Of a stretch of 9,269 nucleotides of DNA, positions 1 to 7,500 are shown one piece after another (position 1 is the first letter of the stretch; each line of letters begins with the position of its first letter). The position numbers and the translations under genes were made by a program. The DNA comes from Bacteroidales bacterium (lineage in GTDB: Bacteria > Bacteroidota > Bacteroidia > Bacteroidales > UBA932), in contig JAEDEB010000071.1 in NCBI GenBank assembly GCA_016293535.1, forward strand, positions 1 to 9,269, in the 5' to 3' direction. The notes beneath the pieces are model-generated. The model worked only from the letters and a program-made list of their open reading frames with translations, did not search any database and was not told where the DNA came from.

Positions 1-798
1 TATCAGGGCCCCGATTCTGTCACTTACCATGAACACTCTCCACGGCGTCCGGCCTCCGTTCTCAAGTATTACGCTGTATCGCGGGTCATCCAGTCGCGGA
101 GACAGGCGGCTTGTGATTCTGCCGTTCCTGCTGACAAGGTACATCCCTGCGTAGTTCCTTACGTCAGCTTCGGTGAACGCCATATTCGTCCCGTCGGCGT
201 ATTCGAAATGGACAGGCAGGTCCATGAGCCGGCCGTCATCGAGTGCATTTGTGCTGCGGCGGACGTACGGGGCTTCGTGGGTGTTGACGAAACTGTCGAA
301 GAACATCGTAGTCGCAGTGGGGCTTCCGACAGGATTGAGGTCCATCCTTTCGTTGACGATGCGTATAGTACCGTCTGCAGCGTTGTTTCCGTTGAATATG
401 AACCTGTATGCAGCCGCGTCGTCGAATACCCTGATCTGCAGCGAGATGTCAAGTCCCTCTACTCCGGCATCGCCGAGCGGTACCAGAGCCCCTCTCCAGG
501 GGCTGCTGACGAGGCTCTTCTTTCCGACCACGAGTTCGTATTCCTCAGTTCCTTCCGAAAGGACGGCTTTCCCCATACGTACTTCGTTTCCGAAGACACC
601 GTCTTCAGTCTCGAGAGCAACGTCAGACCAGGAAATCAGCTCCTTTTTACCGTATCTGATACTGTACTGAAGTTCTCCGCCCTGACAGCGGAATGATATG
701 TTTATTTTTTTGTTCGGCGAACTGACATTTACGAAATTCCCGCCGAACAGTGCCCAGGAGCAAAGTACAGCAATAACTGTCAAAAGCAATTTTCTCAT
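1..798 (-). CDS. GH97 family glycoside hydrolase, N-terminal part (3' end beyond window)
   Basis: The first 266 residues of an exported glycoside hydrolase are visible; the reading frame runs open off the left edge. It starts with a Sec-type signal peptide (MRKLLLTVIAVLCSWALFGG); C13 is preceded by Leu and does not make a convincing lipobox, so a soluble periplasmic enzyme is likelier than a lipoprotein. The mature start (SSPNKKINISF) and the stretch YADGTNMAFTEADVRNYAGM at about residues 200-219, followed by TPWRVFMVSDRIG at 251-263, are characteristic of the GH97 N-terminal beta-sandwich. From memory, the Glu of the TEAD motif (E210) falls where SusB has a calcium-ligand glutamate. GH97 members are inverting alpha-glucosidases (SusB type), retaining alpha-galactosidases or beta-L-arabinopyranosidases. 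The catalytic barrel that tells these apart lies outside the window, so specificity cannot be assigned. The family is usually about 650-740 residues. The ATG lies 3 bases past the stop of the DUF4185 gene, so it is the third enzyme of that operon. Confidence 0.9.
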   Translation of the reverse strand, partial: MRKLLLTVIAVLCSWALFGGNFVNVSSPNKKINISFRCQGGELQYSIRYGKKELISWSDVALETEDGVFGNEVRMGKAVLSEGTEEYELVVGKKSLVSSPWRGALVPLGDAGVEGLDISLQIRVFDDAAAYRFIFNGNNAADGTIRIVNERMDLNPVGSPTATTMFFDSFVNTHEAPYVRRSTNALDDGRLMDLPVHFEYADGTNMAFTEADVRNYAGMYLVSRNGRITSRLSPRLDDPRYSVILENGGRTPWRVFMVSDRIGALI

Positions 799-801
799 TG
801 T

Positions 802-1929
802 CTATTTCTGCTCGAGTTCGACTTTCATCAGGAATACATTGTAGAGAGGATCCCATTGAGACAGGGAAATGTATATTTCAGGCTTGTCAAGTCCGAGGGG
901 GTAGATGAACCCTCCGTAAGGCTTGGGATACTGCGAACCGCTGGCAATGACCTGTTCGCTGCTCCATGGACCGGTAATCTCGTCTGCGCTGCGGAGCACT
1001 ATGCGGTTCTTTATCTCGTTGTAGTACACTGTTATCCATTTCTTGAAACAGTCGTGATACACGAGTGTGGGTTCCGCATACATCTCGTCCTTCTTGTTTC
1101 CAAAGAGCGGGGTGGCATAGACTGCCCGTCCCTTCTCCCATCCTTTGGAGGAGTTCCAGTATTCCCAGTTCTCCGGCATGAGAATATCTCCGGGCAGGAA
1201 TCTGGCAACATATGGAAGGCCCCGTCGGCCGATTATGGAACCCATGGAATAGACATATCCGTCCTTCTCCCATAGGGCCATCTGGGCGAACTTGCTGTCT
1301 GAAGAGAAGAGGTTCCTATGCAGTTCCCAGCTCCGGCCATCATCTTCGGACACGGCAAAACCGGACCAGTTGGTAATCCATATCGGCTCCCAGTCCATCA
1401 CGTTCATATAATGGACATAGTCCTTTCCTTCAATGCGTATACCTGCCGTAGGAATTGAAGACCAGTCACCATATCCTGTGGTTTCGTGGGCACTGTAGAT
1501 AATCTGTTTCGCAGATGAAGCGCCGTCCGTAATCATCCCGTCGAAACTTAGGCCGTCTTCCAGATTCCTGTCTGTAGTCCATGCCATTACGTTGGAACGC
1601 CAGTTGGGAGTGTACCCAGGTTTCCAGTCCTTTCCGAAGGTGTCTCCGAACAGGATGCCGACCTTGTCCCCGCCCATTCTCCAGAAAATCCCGAGATCCG
1701 TACCGCCTACATCGTACCTGGTGGCAGTATTGTTGGGTGACACTATGGTCTCTCCGGAAACAGGCTTGCCCGTCATCCTGGCCACTTTTGTGGCTTTGAC
1801 GACAGCAACAGTCCCCGCTTCCGTTTTGTCCTGTCCTCCGGGACTGTCAGGCTTGGCAGTCCCGGAGTCGGAGCAGGCGGTAAGGCCAAGGATGCCCAGC
1901 AGGGTGAGTTTCCTTAGCAGAGCAGCCAT
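802..1929 (-). CDS. DUF4185 (GH183-type) lipoprotein, putative endo-acting arabinanase
   Basis: 375-residue lipoprotein of the DUF4185 family. Residues 1-19 form a lipoprotein signal with the lipobox LTAC (C19), followed by a Gly/Pro/Lys-rich linker to about residue 55. The catalytic part has the expected beta-propeller style motifs: GGTDLGIFW (75-83), ILFGDTFG (92-99), PNWRSNVMAWT (108-118), an Asp-box-like SEDDGRSW (194-201), GRRGLPYVARF (234-244), EPTLVY (286-291) and ITGPWS (318-323). Members of this family were shown to be endo-D-arabinanases acting on mycobacterial arabinan and were placed in CAZy family GH183; I infer a similar furanoside-cleaving role but cannot verify the active site. 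The ATG at 1929 is chosen because the lipobox then sits at a normal depth and the start falls 2 bases past the stop of the GH172 gene. A TTG further upstream (1956) would add nine residues and overlap that gene. Residues after the Cys (SDSG) start with Ser-Asp, which may fit a surface-export signal, a weak indication. Confidence 0.88.
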   Translation of the reverse strand: MAALLRKLTLLGILGLTACSDSGTAKPDSPGGQDKTEAGTVAVVKATKVARMTGKPVSGETIVSPNNTATRYDVGGTDLGIFWRMGGDKVGILFGDTFGKDWKPGYTPNWRSNVMAWTTDRNLEDGLSFDGMITDGASSAKQIIYSAHETTGYGDWSSIPTAGIRIEGKDYVHYMNVMDWEPIWITNWSGFAVSEDDGRSWELHRNLFSSDSKFAQMALWEKDGYVYSMGSIIGRRGLPYVARFLPGDILMPENWEYWNSSKGWEKGRAVYATPLFGNKKDEMYAEPTLVYHDCFKKWITVYYNEIKNRIVLRSADEITGPWSSEQVIASGSQYPKPYGGFIYPLGLDKPEIYISLSQWDPLYNVFLMKVELEQK

Positions 1930-1931
1930 TT

Positions 1932-3092
1932 CTAATATGTTTCCAGATCTCTCCAAGAAGGGAATTCAGGATACTTTGCGTGAGGCTCGGTCTGGTACCA
2001 GAATGAAGTTGCAGCGATGTCGGAATGCTGCTGGAGATAACGTCCGTCGTGCCTCCATCCGAGATCCTGGATAGTTGCCTTGAAGTCATTCTTAAAGCGG
2101 ATAGGATCTACGATATGCCAGCGATAGAGCCCGAAGCGCTCCTGTGAACGGTATGTTCCGTCAGGGCGGATGACCTGGCAGAGACCTGCATAAGGAGTGG
2201 TGAACTCGGTGAATCGCCCGTTGCGGTCGAAATTGTATGAACCGCAGAAATAGTCTTCTGTGCCGGTTGTGCAGATGGTAGGGAACTTCTTGTCGCCGTC
2301 GATGAAGAACTTCATCTCTCCTTCACCCCACCAGCCGTTGTTGTGCAGACCCCAGGCCATATATACACCTACGAAATGTCCCTGGCCCTTTATGCCGTCA
2401 ACGACGGTGAAGTCGGAAGTCTCGTTGTACCTGGTGCGGCGGAACTGTGCGTGGAAGTAAGCTGCGTCCTCTGGAACTTCTGTGAGGGTGTAGTTTATCT
2501 GGTAGTAGAGGTTCATCGAGTGCACGTCATTGACATTGGTCATGGTGATCTTGCACTTCTTCCTGAAAGGCATCTGCCAGTAGCTGTTGAATGCGCTTCC
2601 CGGGTTTACGCATATAGGTGCTGAGTTTACAGGTGCATACTCGTTCCATCCCTGGCAGAAGAAGTCAGCGATAGGAACCTCTACTGAAGGGGTCTTTTCG
2701 TCATCCCAGTAGATTCTGATGATGCTCCATCTCCAAACTCCGGTCGGGGTCATCCAGATGTGCTGGATTGCGCCGGGACCTTCGATTTCTGCTATGGTGA
2801 CGGTTTCATTAGGATTGATCGTGATGAAAGGATTCACCTTCCAGGTCTGTCCGAGGTCGCGGGCGGCCCATGAAGCGTTGTTCACGTTGCGTGTGTTCGG
2901 AAGTTCAGGAGTTGCCATTCCTCCCTTGCCTTTTTCGCCTGTGAAGTTCTCAGGGGAAATGGAGCGGGTTTCAGCATTCGACAGTCTGGCAAGGTTGCCG
3001 AGGTTGGTGTTGAGACCGTCAAATGTCACGTTCTGTGCAAAAGCGGCTGCAGAGATCATTGCGCCAACGAGGAGCGTCGAGATTTTTCTCAT
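1932..3092 (-). CDS. GH172 (DUF2961) exo-acting alpha-D-furanosidase, putative alpha-D-arabinofuranosidase
   Basis: 386-residue exported enzyme of the DUF2961 family, now GH172. A clean Sec signal peptide ends near AAAFA/QN (about residues 19/20) with no lipobox, predicting a soluble periplasmic protein. Family marks are EIEGPGAIQHIWMTP (102-116), the Trp/Gly-rich GWWGEGEMKFFIDGD (253-267) and CTTGTEDYFCGSYNF (274-288). Aligned by eye to the characterised Bifidobacterium alpha-fructofuranosidase, E257 matches the nucleophile and E279 the acid/base; both are present, with one extra residue between the two motifs. Known GH172 members act on alpha-D-fructofuranosides or, exo-fashion, on alpha-D-arabinofuranosides. 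The neighbouring DUF4185 gene favours the latter here, by inference. It is the first gene of a three-enzyme operon and lies 82 bases after the LacI-type gene; the gap carries a candidate operator. A full-length catalytic domain with no truncation is seen. Confidence 0.93.
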   Translation of the reverse strand: MRKISTLLVGAMISAAAFAQNVTFDGLNTNLGNLARLSNAETRSISPENFTGEKGKGGMATPELPNTRNVNNASWAARDLGQTWKVNPFITINPNETVTIAEIEGPGAIQHIWMTPTGVWRWSIIRIYWDDEKTPSVEVPIADFFCQGWNEYAPVNSAPICVNPGSAFNSYWQMPFRKKCKITMTNVNDVHSMNLYYQINYTLTEVPEDAAYFHAQFRRTRYNETSDFTVVDGIKGQGHFVGVYMAWGLHNNGWWGEGEMKFFIDGDKKFPTICTTGTEDYFCGSYNFDRNGRFTEFTTPYAGLCQVIRPDGTYRSQERFGLYRWHIVDPIRFKNDFKATIQDLGWRHDGRYLQQHSDIAATSFWYQTEPHAKYPEFPSWRDLETY

Positions 3093-3160
3093 GACTTGTT
3101 GTGATTTTGATTGATGTGATTGTTTTTGCTTTGGATCGTGAATTATGATGAAATCCTTTG

Positions 3161-3174
3161 CTATAACGATTTAG
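3161..3174. promoter_or_regulatory. candidate LacI-type operator, enzyme-operon copy
   Basis: CTATAACGATTTAG is an imperfect palindrome (10 of 14 positions match the reverse complement) with a central CG, the hallmark of LacI/PurR-type operators. It differs at only two positions from the element at 4452-4465 upstream of susC. It begins immediately after the stop codon of the regulator gene and 68 bases before the GH172 start, the right place to control the enzyme operon. No clear TAnnTTTG promoter box was found between it and the GH172 start, so the promoter it would act on is undefined. Binding by the adjacent regulator is inferred. Confidence 0.55.
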
Positions 3175-4242
3175 TTATATTCTAAAATTTTTTAGCTCGA
3201 TTCTACCCCCCCCTATGCCATTGATTTTCAGTGGGTTGTAAATAGAGATATCTCCTTCTGCCTCAATCTGGCAATTCATAGAGTTGCCTGGAGCGATGTT
3301 TTCGATAAGTATCTCCACAGCTCTTCTCGCTATCATTTCGTTCGGCTGTGTCATGAATGCGAGGGGAGAATTGTAGAAATCGAACTCGTTGCCGCCGTCG
3401 AAGCCCATTATACAGATATCCTCGGGAACCCTTATCCCTCTCTTCTGTATCTCCCTGAGGCAGCAGACGGTGATGGAGTTGGTTGCGCAGACTATAGCCT
3501 CGCAGCCTGCGGCGGTGATTCTGTCCATCGCCGTGGCACAGCTTTTCTCCATCTTTTCTATATCGACATATTCTATATGTATGAATTCAGCGACTCCGTT
3601 GTCCTCCATTGCCTTTCTGTAGCCCTCTATACGCCCCTTCATATTGCTCAGCTCCAGGTCATAGCAAACCAGAGAAATCTTTTTGTGCTTCTTCCTGAGC
3701 AGCCACTCTGTGGCTTCGTAGCCGGCCTTTGCATTGTCAAGGCATACATAGTTGGAACGTATTCCTGGTATGTAGCGGTCGAGAAGAACGTAAGGTATAT
3801 GTTTGATGTCCAGTGCCTTTATGGTCTTTTCAGAACCTTCGCAAGGGACGAGTATCAAACCTTCCACCTCCTTGCCGAGCATCCTGTCGATGAGGCTTGC
3901 GAGTTTGTCGGCCTTCTCGTCCGAGCTTGCGAACAGAGCCATATAGCCGTGTTCCTCGGCAACGGTCTCTATGCTCTTGACCATATTCGAGAAGAAGGGG
4001 TTGGATATGTCGGAAACTATTACTCCTATCGTGTGGCTGGAGCCTTCCCGGAGGGCTTTGGCGAAACCGTTTGGCTTGTAATCCAGTCTCTTGACGGCTT
4101 CGAGTATCTTTTCGGACATCTCGTCGCTGACCCTGTACTGCTTCTGCTTGCCATTCAATACGAAGGACACGAGGGCAGGGGAGGCACCTACTTCCCGTGC
4201 AATATCCTTGATTGAGGTCTTCTTCTTTTTCTGGAGGGTCAT
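3175..4242 (-). CDS. LacI-family transcriptional regulator
   Basis: 355-residue DNA-binding regulator. The helix-turn-helix covers residues 9-31 (SIKDIAREVGASPALVSFVLNG), followed by an extended turn (KQKQYRV) and the hinge YKPNGFAKAL (55-64), whose Leu64 corresponds to the residue that intercalates at the central CG of operators in LacI and PurR. The rest is a periplasmic-binding-protein-like sensor domain: HTIGVIVSDISNPFF, then ISLVCYD, GRIEGYRKAMED and ICIMGFDGG. Residues at LacI positions 17, 18 and 22 are P22, A23 and F27 instead of Tyr, Gln and Arg, so a different operator sequence is expected. The ATG at 4242 is preferred over an in-frame TTG at 4260, which overlaps the predicted -7 box. 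The protein ends in an unusual Gly-rich tail coded by a run of eight G. Placed between the divergent enzyme and susCD units, it is the obvious local regulator; effector and sign of regulation are unknown. Confidence 0.93.
   Translation of the reverse strand: MTLQKKKKTSIKDIAREVGASPALVSFVLNGKQKQYRVSDEMSEKILEAVKRLDYKPNGFAKALREGSSHTIGVIVSDISNPFFSNMVKSIETVAEEHGYMALFASSDEKADKLASLIDRMLGKEVEGLILVPCEGSEKTIKALDIKHIPYVLLDRYIPGIRSNYVCLDNAKAGYEATEWLLRKKHKKISLVCYDLELSNMKGRIEGYRKAMEDNGVAEFIHIEYVDIEKMEKSCATAMDRITAAGCEAIVCATNSITVCCLREIQKRGIRVPEDICIMGFDGGNEFDFYNSPLAFMTQPNEMIARRAVEILIENIAPGNSMNCQIEAEGDISIYNPLKINGIGGGRIELKNFRI
3206..3213 (-). repeat. homopolymer run of eight G in the 3' end of the regulator gene
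   Basis: Eight consecutive C on the plus strand read as GGG GGG GGT in the regulator. The downstream 18-residue-or-so tail looks like an extension past the usual end of LacI-family proteins. Loss of one G would give the ending IGGVESS, and gain of one G would give a stop right after three glycines, so slippage would change only the C-terminus. Confidence 0.75.
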
Positions 4243-4257
4243 GCTAAAATGTTTTTG

Positions 4258-4265
4258 CAAATATA
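4258..4265 (-). promoter_or_regulatory. predicted -7 promoter box for the LacI-type gene
   Basis: On the minus strand the bases read TATATTTG, an exact match to the Bacteroidota -7 consensus TAnnTTTG. The implied start point near 4251-4253 would give a leader of about 10 bases before the ATG at 4242. No TTG-type -33 element is seen at the usual distance, so the promoter may be weak. Confidence 0.5.
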
Positions 4266-4315
4266 GCGAATCTTCGCCGTTTTTCCTAATTTTTAACAGA
4301 TTTTTAATAAAAGAC

Positions 4316-4347
4316 TTGCTTGTTAACTTTATTTTGACGTAAATTTG
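4316..4347 (+). promoter_or_regulatory. predicted promoter for susC-susD
   Basis: TAAATTTG at 4340-4347 matches the Bacteroidota -7 consensus TAnnTTTG exactly. A TTG at 4316-4318 lies 21 bases upstream, within the usual spacing for a -33 element; another TTG at 4320-4322 is an alternative. Transcription would start near 4352-4354, leaving a leader of about 150 bases before the susC ATG, long enough to carry regulatory structure. Confidence 0.6.
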
Positions 4348-4421
4348 TGTCCGAATTATGATGACACCCTAATTTTTACCACTTTCAAACTAATGCCTAT
4401 GCGAATTTTTTGAATTTTAGA

Positions 4422-4466
4422 CCCCTTGCGGGCTTTTTTTAGCCCGAAAAGCTAAAACGAATTAGC
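4422..4466 (+). promoter_or_regulatory. chain of alternative hairpins in the susC leader
   Basis: Four short stems compete for the same bases. CCC/GGG (4422-4424 with 4430-4432) is followed by CTTTTTTT, like a weak terminator. CGGGCT (4429-4434) pairs with AGCCCG (4441-4446) around a T6 loop. TTTTAGC (4437-4443) pairs perfectly with GCTAAAA (4451-4457). GCTAA (4451-4455) pairs with TTAGC (4462-4466). Each stem excludes its neighbour, as in an attenuator. The stems are short and no function is established. Confidence 0.35.
4452..4465. promoter_or_regulatory. candidate LacI-type operator, susC copy
   Basis: CTAAAACGAATTAG shares 12 of 14 bases with the element at 3161-3174 and also has a central CG; with one flanking base each side the palindrome extends to GCTAA...TTAGC. 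It lies about 100 bases past the predicted start of transcription and 36 bases before the susC ATG, so a bound repressor would act as a roadblock unless a second promoter exists nearby. The same bases could instead form an RNA hairpin; the second copy beside the enzyme operon favours a protein-binding site. Confidence 0.55.
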
Positions 4467-4501
4467 ATTAAGCCACAAAGACTAACAAAACCAAAATCAA
4501 C

Positions 4502-7500
4502 ATGAAACACAAGTGCATAGTTTCTTTAATTTATGTAGCGCTCTTGATGTTCTGCCTGCCGGTTGCTTTGTCTGCACAGAATGCATTCAAGGTGACAGGT
4601 AAGGTTTATGATGCCGTCACGAACGAGCCTGTCATAGGCGCGGGCGTGATGCTGAAGGCTTCAAACATCGGTACTATCACTGACCTCGACGGAAATTACG
4701 AAATCACAGTAAATGACCCGAAGGGTATTCTCGTAGTTTCCTCCATCGGTTACAAGTCGGTGGAGATGCTCATCAACAGGAAGGCTGTCATAAACTTCCC
4801 TCTCGAAAACGACACCGAGTCCCTTCAGGATGCAGTGGTTGTGGGTTACGGTACACAGAAGAAGGCGACCATCACCGGTTCCCTCACTACCGCAAACCTC
4901 AACGAAATCGCAAGGTCTACTGCTCCTTCACTTTCCAATGCGATCGGAGGTATGATTCCGGGTGTCATCACCCGTCAGTCAAGCGGCGAGCCGGGCAATG
5001 ACGGTGCGATACTTCAGATCCGAGGCCTCGGAACCTGGGTCAATGCCAATCCTCTCGTTCTCGTAGACGGTATTGAAAGGGATATCAACCAGGTGAATAC
5101 AGAGGAAATCGAGTCCTTCTCCATCCTCAAGGATGCGTCTGCTACTGCAGTCTACGGTATGCGCGGTGCAAACGGTGTTATCCTCATCAATACCAAGAAG
5201 GGCCAGGTTGGCCGTCCCAAGGTTACTTTCAGGACAGAGTTCACTAACCTTCACGGTCTCCGTTTCCCTGACTACATTGAAGGATATGAGTTCGCTACCC
5301 TCATGAATGAGGCCTGCACGGTAGGCGGTGTAACCCTCCCTTGGACAGATGAGCAGATAGAGAAGTTCAGGGACGGTTCTGACCCGTATAATTATCCTAA
5401 TGTGAACTGGACTGACGAGGTTCTCAAGAAGAATTCCTTCCAGACGACCAACACCCTTTCCGTCAGCGGTGGCAACGAGACGGTACGGTATTATGTGAGC
5501 GTAGGTTATATGTCCACCAGCGGCCTCTACAAGGAGGATCCGAACTTCGGCTATGACACCAATGCCAACTCCCAGCGTTTCAACTTCAGGTCCAATGTGG
5601 ACATCAACCTCCACAAGAACTTCAGCATCTCCCTCGGTCTTGCCGAGGTCATACGCCATAATCTCTTCCCGGGTTGGGCTGTAGGTGACATTTTCGGAGC
5701 CCTGAAGAAGACTTCGCCGATTTCTTATCCTGTCCTTAACCCTGACGGGACATTCGGAGGCGGAAATACCTCCTATGAGTGGGTCAGCCCTTATGTGATG
5801 GTGACTAATTCCGGTTTCGGAAAGCACACCCACACTTCCACCCAGGGTACCTTCGGTGCAAAGTGGGATCTCGGTTCCCTTGTCACTCCCGGTCTCCAGA
5901 TCGAGGCTAACTTCTCCTTCGACCACAACTACTCCAACTATGCGACAAGGGGGAAGACTCCTCTCATCAAGAAGTATCTCGGTGACGATCCACTTACCGG
6001 CGAGGGCCGTTACACCATCATAAAGGAGGAGACCGCAATGGGCTACGGTATTTCCCAGGCTTCCAACAGGGCTTACTACTGGGATGTACGTGCCAACTAC
6101 AACAGGACCTTCGCAAACCACAACGTGGGCGCGATGCTGATGTTCAACCGCCGCGAATACATCGACCTTTCAGCCGGCAACTCCACGGCGAACCTTCCTT
6201 ACCGGCGTCAGGGACTTGCAGGCCGCGTGACATACAATTATGCACAGCGCTATCTTGTTGACCTCAACTTCGGTTACAACGGTTCCGAGAACTTCGCCAA
6301 GGGACAGCGTTACGGTTTCTTCCCTGCTGCATCCGTAGGTTGGGTCCCTTCCGAGGAGAACTGGTGGAATGTGAAGTGGTTCGACCACCTCAAGATCCGC
6401 GGTTCCTACGGTATGGTCGGTAACGACGCCATCGGTGGTTCCCGTTTCGGCTATATGTCCACTGTCAACAAGAAAGCCAACGGATATATGTTCGGCAGCA
6501 GTTTCACCGGTTACAACGGCATGGCTGAAGACCAGATTGGAGCGGACAACCTCTCCTGGGAGGTTTCCAGAAAGGCTGACGTCGGCGTGGATATGGAGTT
6601 CTTCAACAGAAAGCTCAAACTTTCAGCAGACTACTTCTACGAGTACCGCGACAACATCCTTCTCCAGAGGAAGACCGTTCCTGACATCTTCGGTGCTGCC
6701 TGGGAGAAGACCCAGTGGGCGAATGTCGGTATTATGACAAACCAGGGTGTGGACGGACAGATAGAACTCACCAATACCACTGCCGGAGGATTCTTCTACT
6801 CCGTACGCGGCAACTTCACCTATGCCAAGAACACCATCATCGAGGATGATACCGCCATCCCGGTATATTCTTACCAGAACTCCCGCGGACAATGTGCAGG
6901 TCTTCCTCTGGGCTATGTTGCCCTCGGACTCTTCCAGAGCCAGGAGGAAATCGACAACAGCCCTATCCAGGAACTCGGTTCATACACGGTGGGTGACATC
7001 AAGTACAAAGACCTCAACAACGACGGTTACATCAACGCATACGACCGTGAGTATATAGGCAACCCTCGTACCCCTCTCATGATGTTCGGTCTCGGTTTCA
7101 CCTTCGCATACAAGGGCTTCGACCTCTCTCTCAACTTTACCGGAGCTGCCAAGACAAGCATACTGCTCGACGCGGAGTCGATGTGGCCTTTCCGGCTTGA
7201 TTATCCCGGCTACAACGTGATGAGGGAGTACTATGACAACCGCTTCATCCCGGGTGCGGAGGACAACTCGAAGGCCAAGTATCCTGTAGTTCATAACGGA
7301 ACCTCATCCAACAACTACCAGATAAGCACCCTTTATCTCCACGATGCTTCATATCTGAAGCTCAAGACAGCGGAGTTCGGATACAACTTCCAGCCTAAGG
7401 TTACCAAGAAGCTCCACATCGAGAGTCTCAGGCTCTTCCTCAACGGAAACAACCTCTTGACTATCGACAATGTGAAGATAGTCGATCCTGAATCGGAGCA

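Noticed and set aside
173..696. Two overlapping plus-strand open frames of more than 160 codons
   Set aside because: They lie opposite the GH97 reading frame, which is continuous and carries the family motifs.
1930..1956. Upstream TTG start for the DUF4185 gene at 1956
   Set aside because: It would overlap the end of the GH172 gene and place nine polar residues before a normal lipoprotein signal; the ATG at 1929 fits the signal and the 2-base gap.
3577..4215. A 212-codon plus-strand open frame opposite the LacI-type gene
   Set aside because: The opposite strand encodes an unmistakable helix-turn-helix and sensor domain; the plus-strand translation has no family resemblance.
4243..4260. Upstream TTG start for the LacI-type gene at 4260
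   Set aside because: It overlaps the predicted -7 box and would add six residues of no family likeness; the ATG at 4242 is a better start.
4397..4410. A third full operator-like site in the susC leader (CTATGCGAATTTTT)
   Set aside because: The left arm is one base short of the pattern and the right arm departs after CGAATT; it is retained only as a half-site.
4429..4446. Intrinsic terminator at CGGGCT-T6-AGCCCG
   Set aside because: The T run is in the loop rather than after the stem and the 3' flank is A-rich, so it is not a standard terminator; it is described as part of the alternative hairpin chain instead.
4979..6121. A 380-codon open frame on the minus strand inside the susC-type gene
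   Set aside because: It lies fully within a gene with clear family motifs throughout, and its translation is a Val/Gly/Glu-rich sequence with no recognisable domain; it is a shadow frame.
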